Shown: one piece after another, positions 57,026 to 64,000 of the stretch
How positions within the stretch are numbered: the first letter of the stretch is position 1
How the letters are laid out: every line of letters begins with the position of its first letter
Source: Sanderia malayensis
Taxonomy: Eukaryota > Cnidaria > Scyphozoa > Semaeostomeae > Pelagiidae
Length of the DNA: 64,000 nucleotides
Direction: 5' to 3'
Assembly (NCBI GenBank): GCA_013076295.1
Contig: RQOL01000699.1
Location: 2,418,001-2,482,000 of the forward strand
Made by a program: the position numbers and the translations under genes
Notes under the pieces: generated by a model
The model's database searches: none
The model's input: only the letters and a program-made list of their open reading frames with translations
Told to the model about the DNA's origin: nothing

Positions 57026-60000
57026 TTATTTACATGTATGCTGTAGTCTTGTGCTTTTGCAGATTTCACACTTCACCTCGCAACACCAGATATACCTGCA
57101 CCTGCATCTTTCTACGATTTCAATTGTCTGCGTTTTGTAACCCCTTTCACAACACAATTTATCACAACTTTGCTTACCAGCGTTGTCAGTTAACAAGCAT
57201 TCCCTGCCTACAGTACCTTCGATTCCTGCTTGTGTATTTCGATTGCAATAGTTGGGTGATTGGTCAGCGTATACGAGTGATCCCTTGATGGCGTTATGTT
57301 TCTTGATCGCACTTCTCTGACGTCGAGTGTCTACCTTCACTGCATTATCGTATTTTGATAGTAGATTCTTGGCAACTTGTTGGAAGGTTGGAAGACGTTT
57401 CATGCAATGTTTCATTTGACATGCGCCGGTGACACCGTGACATCTGCAGTTCACTGAAAGCAGATCTTTCACAACCTGAAATGCAAAGAACATTCTTCAA
57501 TCTAATGCATGGCATCATACTATAATCAATTGAATCATGCCAAGGGCGCATCATAGTGCGTCCTGACATGTTCGCATTGGTAAGAGGTTGTTACCAATGC
57601 ATCTAATGTTGTGGTAATCTTTACATTACTCTTGACCATCAATGATTAGATTGCATTTAGCCTCTAATAAATGACAAATGAAGAATGGTTTGGTTCACCA
57701 ACCTGGCCACCAAGTCTCACATTATGTTTCTTAATTCTGTTTCTTTGCTGCATCACGGCATTCCTTGTCTGTTTCTTTTTTAAATCAGCAATTGCAAACT
57801 GTTTTGCAAACTTTGAGCCCATCAAAGTGATATCGGGACAACCTCCAAAGTCACGTTGTCTGATTTCTGGAGCTTTGGATGCTTCCACAAAGATTTGTCG
57901 ATTACCACAACTGCAACCAGATATCTTTCCAGACAGGCATGATTTTGAAATCGTGAACGTCAATGCTGCAGTTGATAAAGCGTAAACAAAGCCAGCCTCT
58001 TTTGTATCTGCAAATGGAAACGAGACAAACTCTTAATTATGCAAATTTCGGTGTGTGGGTCATGGGATGTAGTGCTTAGAAGTTGGCGAAATATTACTTT
58101 CAAAATATTACAACCAGAGAATTGAAAGAAGTCTTAATTTGATCAGAAGCCCTGAAATAGAAGGATTAATTTCTTGGCGAGTGGAAGCTCCATGAATTTG
58201 ATCAAACAGGCCATCTGTCATTGGCTGATATGGTATATCATTGCTTAGACTATTAAAGAGTGAATTGTACAAGTTACGAAGCTCCGTGGTACATATTTGA
58301 AACGACAAGAGGTCATCTATTTTAGTTTTTCACATGAGCTAAGCAAATACTGTCGGTTTAAGAAGATAAAAAATACAATCTAATTTTGTTTTGTTTTTGA
58401 ATCATGGGTGGAAGCAGAGGAAAGCTTTAATTAAAAGTAGGATAGTAGAATATAATCCAAAGCAGCCGCAATTGAACAAAGCTGAAAGAAATGCAACTTA
58501 ATAAATGATCCTGCTTCATGCTATTATCATCCAGCCTGGCTGATTAAATAAAACGCAAATAAGTGTAATAAAAATGAGATTTTTTACTTTCGCATAACAT
58601 AGCGGTACAAGAATGGATGTTTGTTAAGGAAAGATTAAAGAGATACCCGAAGGAAATGAACAGTGGTTAATTGGTTGTTAAATTCACTGATTTGATTGGC
58701 AAAAGAAAGATTCCTATTTAAGAGAATGAAAATTTCATGAAATGATAAGCAAATTTGAAGAGCAATGAATGTAGACTAAGTTTTAATTGCAATTCACTCG
58801 CCACTTTGACGCTGTGGTCATTTTAATAATGTCAAAAACCAATCGGCGTAAAGGATTGCATTTTATTGTTTGCAAAACTTCATTCAATCCAGTGCTAAAT
58901 TTTAATAATATGGAAGCAACTTAACCAAAATGCAATGTTTGCAAGATCATTTAATATAATTACATCCTTCATTATTCATGTTTGGCGGCGCATGCATATC
59001 AATTTCTCATGCACAAAAACCACTAAATAAATTAATCTTCAGCTGGGTCATCCATTTTCATCCAGCCTCGATTTCAATCGCACTACGTCATCAATACAAT
59101 GTTCGTGGATATGGTGACAATGCTTCAAGCTAATTCAATGGCGGATAGGTTGGCCCATGAGTAATGCAATGAATCTGATAACCACATTTGAAAAGCAAAA
59201 TCTTTTTGAAGAGCCGAAGTCTAGCGATGAACACAAATCAAAAACAGTTAATAAAAGAAAAAGTAGACAGCTGTTGACTCTGATTATGAACCCAACTGAG
59301 AAGAACTTAAATCATCTTCACTCACTATTGAACCTTTCATTTTGGCTTATTTTTATTGAACAAGTCCATGATGAGTTAATAAGGCTAATAAATAAACCAA
59401 TATGGCCAATCGTACAATCAAAAGGCCAATCAAGTAGTGAATAGAGTCAATCATTCAGTCAACAATACAAGAGCTAATAAGCAAATACACAACATATTAA
59501 ACTATGCTAATGTCATGATTCACAAGTAAGATTTGCAAACAGAAGGAGCAAAGAATATTTGAACAGCACTCACTCACTGTTTAAGCGACGCCAGATCACT
59601 ATGACGAAAAATATGACGAAACAATCAAACACTGATCCAATCCAATAAAATTTGATAATATCTAATTTATAAAATTTGATCATTTCTAATTTATATAACA
59701 GCAACACGTCTTAGTCATGTGGTTCATAAGTTGAACAAATGCAGTCACCTTTGTGCGATGAATGATTAAAAATGGCTATTCATCTGTTGGGTACTGGATT
59801 CTTGGCAATATAGGATAACGCCTATCTCACTCTGGGTCAGGGTGCTATAGTTATTGACTTGTAGAAAATCAACAGATGTTAATAGTTGCATAATAAACAC
59901 ACACTGGGTTGAACAACAAGCTAAATCAGTGTGATTAAATATTGAGTTGGCTCTGTACGAGCCATTCCAACAAGCAGTAAGCTCCGTTTGCATATGTCAG

Positions 60001-63000
60001 ATATAGCCAAAGAGACAATCCCTTCATAAACGAAAAAATGGAAATAATCCCATTTCTTTAATTTACTAAAACAGTTGTACATGTGGATCAGACATAATAT
60101 TCCTAGTGAATTAGGACCCAAACAAAAGAGTTATTCAAAACGATAACTTCAAACGTCTGTCGCTTGTGGTAGACATTTCAGGGGTAAAGAAGAGACAAAT
60201 AAAGGGGTGAAAATCCCAACTAATCCATGACATGCATATCATGCCGCTTGAAACTACTTTTGACGCACCGAGAAACTCACAAGTGTTTGTAATGCTTCGT
60301 GGAATCTGTGTCACCAATCGACAAACAGTTTGATATCACATATGAGTTATTTTTCATAAATATGCAATAATAACAGCAAAAGCGACCGACTTTACCATTG
60401 CCAAAGTTAAAATAAGATTGAAATGTGTGTCGTGAGTTCGAGTCAAGATAACTGTGATACTTGTAGCTAGAAGTTCGAGTATCAAAGAAACTGTCCTCGG
60501 AATGATAAAGCATTTGTGTAATTAAATAATTAGTATTATATGGGTTGAATAAATGGAATGCCATTAAGATATGGACTATGAATATTATAGTTTCGGTATG
60601 CTCTGGAAAATGAGAATTGACTGCGTGAGAATTAACTTGCCTTCACGCGAAGAGATTGATTCTTTATTCAGCAGCACGTTCAAGTCAAGACCAGGTCACT
60701 TTCTTAAACAATGCTCGATAAATATATGCTTCCCTTCAAAAATGGGTAAAGTATATAAAAGCTCGATGACCTCTGAGCAGAATATGACTGTCGGAGGCTT
60801 AGGCAACTCAGCTTAACTGTGAAATTTAAGAGAAAAGATTTGAGAAGGAATTACTGCGTGCCAAAGGGGGAATGTGTTGATTAATTGAAAAAGGCTGCTG
60901 GCTTGATAAGCTTACTCAACTATAACCCAATACCTCCCTGTGTGTAGTTTAAGCTATTTTGAGCCTTTTAAATTTCCCTTGTCAGTCTGTTTGAGAACAA
61001 AACTTCAAATGCCCTCTTTTTACTGTTAGTTAATTGGAATTCTACGTCAGCCTCGGTTGCAAGGGGACTCGAGCCTCGTTGTGTTCCAAACTGGCTCTTA
61101 AATTCGGCAAAGGGGACGGAAATTGATGAACTAATGTTAATATACGTTGTCAATAGTTAATAGTTAATTTTAATATAAAAATATTGGGAAAAGAATAGCA
61201 CATATACTTGACCTATCTACTCAGATGAAATTTCATGAGTTATTTAATATTTTGAAAAGGTCAAGAGACAAAGAAAAGTAGCAAGAAATTCACGAAGCAT
61301 GTGCCAGTAGCACAATGGAACGTAGCACGTTGAAAATGTTCAGAGATTGGTTGAGAATGATTCTCCTGTGCTATGTTAACTCTCTCTAAGATGAAAATGA
61401 CCTCTCAGCCACATGTGAACGTTATCACAATCTACGTTTAAGACCAAAAACAAGAGACTGATCGACTTTGCCAGTAGAATTCTAAGAAGATAATCCATGG
61501 TTTACTGCCTATTTCAATTAACAAGTAAATCTCACAATCCCCCAAGGAACAAGCAAATTTCCACATCACCAAATCGTAATCAATTTATGAGGCTTACTTT
61601 AACCCTTCCTATCCTATCTTTGAATCCGCTTCTAAACAGTTAATCCAGGACATACTGTAGGATTGAATCTGAGACTCAATGCATATCAAACTGACTGAGA
61701 ACAAACATGTTTTCATGTCGTGTTTTCCATTCTGAACCTGAAGAATACCCTTAAGCTGCACATTGTAAATAAGATGTAATGTAATCTTAGGATTTACATG
61801 TTTTAGAAATGGGTATTAGTGACCAAATACCAAATAACGTGCATTATCAAAGACTACAAAGAGAATCAACTGTGACGAAAGGAAACCCAACATAGGTCTT
61901 AGTAAGAGTCCAGTGAAATGTCCTCAGACCTAATCAATGCATGTTCCATTGTACAATTGCTTGAAAATGCCGACACTTCAAGTCCGTTATTATTTCCGTC
62001 TTAATTAAAAGGCATATTTAATTAGGGTTTTTATGAGGACTCTCAGATGAGCACTCTTTTCTCAAGACTGTCTCCGCAGGGTGGATCTCGGACTTTGCTT
62101 ACAGAAATCGGTTTGACCTGTTACTCGATTATTATCTACCTTACACATCTTAAGTAACAAAGATGCAGCAAAGAATTCACAAATAAAAGACGTGATGCTA
62201 AGAACTATGAAATCCAGCTTACCTTTGTTCAAATCTGCTCCGTAGTATGGTGCTTTGTCAACAGATGAGCAGTCCCAAGTTCGATCCCTGAACTGATCTT
62301 TGCATTCTTCTTTGGCCATACGTGCACTTTCTTTTAAGTATTTCATCATGGCCAGGTTATTACGACACACTCTGCCTTGTCTGGATGATATGAATCGGGG
62401 AAATCTATCGCAGTCATTCTTAGTCTTCCATGCTAAATCTGAGGCTCTATCAATGGCACTGAAATCAAATGAAGAAATGTGATAGTTTAGTCAACAAGGC
62501 ACACATCACGCACTCGAATGCCAATACTAATATATACTGAAAAGTTAAACATGAATGACATCGAGTTGTGTATCATAACAAACAATGAAAATTTGTCAAT
62601 CAAATGTTGGTTAATTTTAAATCTTTAAATTTTTATATCACTCGTCAACTGCTGTCTTTATTACTAAGCTTTCTGATTTAGGACTTTGGGACGTGAAGAT
62701 GCACTACAGCACCATTGCAAGAAAACTTAGTTTCAAGGTTCGATCGGCAAAGCTTTGTGGTAAAAGAAAGACGTAACGAAACGTTCGAAAAGCGATTTAG
62801 TTAACGTTATCTGTAGATATCAATCAGAAGAAAAATGCAAAAGCGAATGGAAAATGCGCAAATGTTCGGAAATGCTCCAGGCTGAATGGCAACCTGATGT
62901 AAATAGAAAATATTGAATTCCTGTTCAACGAATGTTTCACAATTGCAACGATGAATAATGTCCTATTTGAGGTTAAGATAAGTTTCCCCAATTGATAAAA

Positions 63001-63229
63001 ATCTTTTGAGTTTACATCATTCAGTCAAAACTGACACAGATTACTAATACATACTTACACAAAAGCAATAACGAATTGCAATAAATGGCAATTAAAAGAT
63101 AATAACAAAAAATATAAATGGAAAGCATCGAATTACTTACAGCCATTTGATGCTGATGGTTAACCTTGTCAATAATGATAAAAATAAAAATTTAACCAAA
63201 AGAGCCCTCATATCAACTTTGAGAATCAT
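57026..63229 (-). CDS. WNT11: Wnt11-like secreted signalling glycoprotein
   Basis: Secreted lipid-modified ligand for Frizzled receptors. Four exons (minus strand): 63141-63229, 62223-62458, 57703-58007, 57026-57475; phases agree and give 359 residues (human WNT11 is 354). It has an N-terminal signal peptide (ALLVKFLFLSLLTRLTIS) followed by IKWLAI, the start typical of Wnt11. The core WDCSSVDKAPYYGADL..EAGFVYALSTAALTF..SGCSCG parallels the Wnt11 WNCSSIELAP / FVYALSAA / GCSCG blocks. The C-terminal half has CRCHGVTGACQMKHC, PNYCNRN, GTVGRECL, CDKLCCERGY and ERCRCRYIWCCEVKC, ending in HTCK. Cysteines of the thumb and index-finger regions appear intact. Two oddities: the acylated serine of CHGxSG is Thr, and the usual TCW tryptophan is Met (HCM). 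Intron 2 is 4.2 kb. WNT11 assignment is by motif memory; Wnt5/16 are less likely. Confidence 0.9.
58008..62222. other. Large intron 2 of the Wnt gene
   Basis: A 4.2-kb intron, much larger than neighbouring introns. No exon, transposon or RNA gene was recognised; open frames here are short and without family resemblance. As the longest intron of a developmental signalling gene it is a reasonable place to look for enhancers. Confidence 0.4.
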
Positions 63230-63406
63230 CTTCAGTTCGACTTTGTGTAATTAGATGATGAACTTTGAGATAAATAGAACCTTGAATCTCAGACAAAGTG
63301 TGAAACACGATGGTTGAAGTTCTTATGTCAGTAGGTAGTGACTTCTCCTTAGTATCCCGCTTGCTCGAACTAATCTGGTCTGAATTGTGTGCCGAGCAAC
63401 CTCTTG

Positions 63407-63415
63407 TATATATAT
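63407..63415 (-). promoter_or_regulatory. Possible TATA box of the Wnt gene
   Basis: On the minus strand the sequence is 'gagatatatatacaagagg', about 180 bases upstream of the Wnt start codon, so a plausible core promoter position with a 5' UTR of about 150 nt. No initiator was verified. Confidence 0.35.
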
Positions 63416-63950
63416 CTCATTCAACTAAATATGTCTTTGTCAGATCCGCCTACTAGTGACAAAGGCATCGTTGATAAGACATCGGATCGGAAAGTCCTCT
63501 TTCTATTATGCAAGAACAACAAGAGCGTGGCCAATCATTTGTCATACGTCGGTACATCTTAAGACCCAGTCAGAGTCAAATGTCGGCTAGATCAAATCCG
63601 AAAAACGATCACCATTGTCTTCTCAAGGAAGGTAATTCATTAGACGTATTCTATTGACTAAAGGAAATACATTTTCTTTCTCTATTGCTTCCACAATGCG
63701 GCCAATGAAAAACTAACAGATATATATGATATTTTGAAGTTTATCGTAACCTACTATATTCGCCAGAGTATTGTCTGTCATGTAGACGATAGTCCATTAA
63801 TTAATCTATTAAGGTTTATTGTTAATTAATCGGTTTCTTGGCAAGCGAGTTCACGTCAAAAACATGCGCAGTGGGTCTCCCTTTTTGTCATTGCGCGCAT
63901 GATAAGTAACATTGGTACGATGAAACGGTAGGAGGCGCGTTTAAAATAAC

Positions 63951-64000
63951 ATGGCGGGAAAAACAAAGAGCGTTAGCATTCTTAAACGCATAAATGTTAT
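63951..64000 (+). CDS. Possible 5' start of a gene cut by the right window edge
   Basis: After a GC-richer stretch typical of a promoter ('atgcgcagtgggtctcc', 'gcgcgcatgataag', 'aggaggcgcg'), 'aacATGGCGGG' matches a good start context and opens MAGKTKSVSILKRINV with no stop before the window ends. Only 16 codons are visible, so no family can be named. It would be divergent from the Wnt gene with about 720 bp between the starts. Confidence 0.35.
   Translation, partial: MAGKTKSVSILKRINV

Noticed and set aside
59157..59444. 95-codon open frame in Wnt intron 2
   Set aside because: Lysine/asparagine-rich AT-driven composition, no homology recognised, no splice logic.
1..64000. CRISPR arrays, bacterial operons, ribosomal RNA genes
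   Set aside because: None seen; the window is spliced animal nuclear DNA, and the tandem repeats found do not have repeat-spacer structure.

Overview
The window is nuclear DNA from an animal: AT-rich, with GT-AG introns mostly of 60-500 bp and Wnt, nuclear-receptor, fibronectin-III and NHE genes. Gene density (eight spliced genes plus two cut by the edges or uncertain in 64 kb), short introns and divergent Wnt and nuclear-receptor sequences suggest an invertebrate, possibly an ascidian tunicate; the species is inference. All exon models were built by hand from splice signals, reading-frame continuity and remembered family sequences; no alignment was run.

Layout: (1) 196-2062 (+), the C-terminal half of PCID2, cut by the left edge. 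(2) 2564-19519 (-), three tandem paralogues (A, B, C) of a secreted temptin-domain plus copper type II monooxygenase (DBH/MOXD1-like) gene, each with six exons in identical phases. (3) 20181-25890 (+), an endosomal-type Na+/H+ exchanger (SLC9A6/7/9 group), 15 exons. (4) 28449-38245 (+), FNDC3, 26 exons, about 1200 residues. (5) 39845-43828 (+), an NR2E-class orphan nuclear receptor, 5 exons. (6) 44187-54435 (+), tripeptidyl-peptidase II, 40 exons, about 1252 residues. (7) about 54760-56445, a long imperfect palindrome whose arms carry convergent TATA-box units. (8) 57026-63229 (-), a Wnt11-like ligand, 4 exons. (9) a possible start of another gene at 63951 (+).

The genes do not form one pathway. 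PCID2, TPP2 and FNDC3A all lie on human chromosome 13, so part of the cluster may be an ancient linkage. The copper-monooxygenase array is the recent lineage-specific part. Its introns hold insertions private to one copy (a hAT remnant with a perfect 8-bp target duplication in A, two small elements in B, a TTAGGG-containing minisatellite in C), so insertion order can be read against sibling copies. Other notable points are threonine in place of the acylated serine of the Wnt, and a 134-bp element with 8-bp TSD in an FNDC3 intron.
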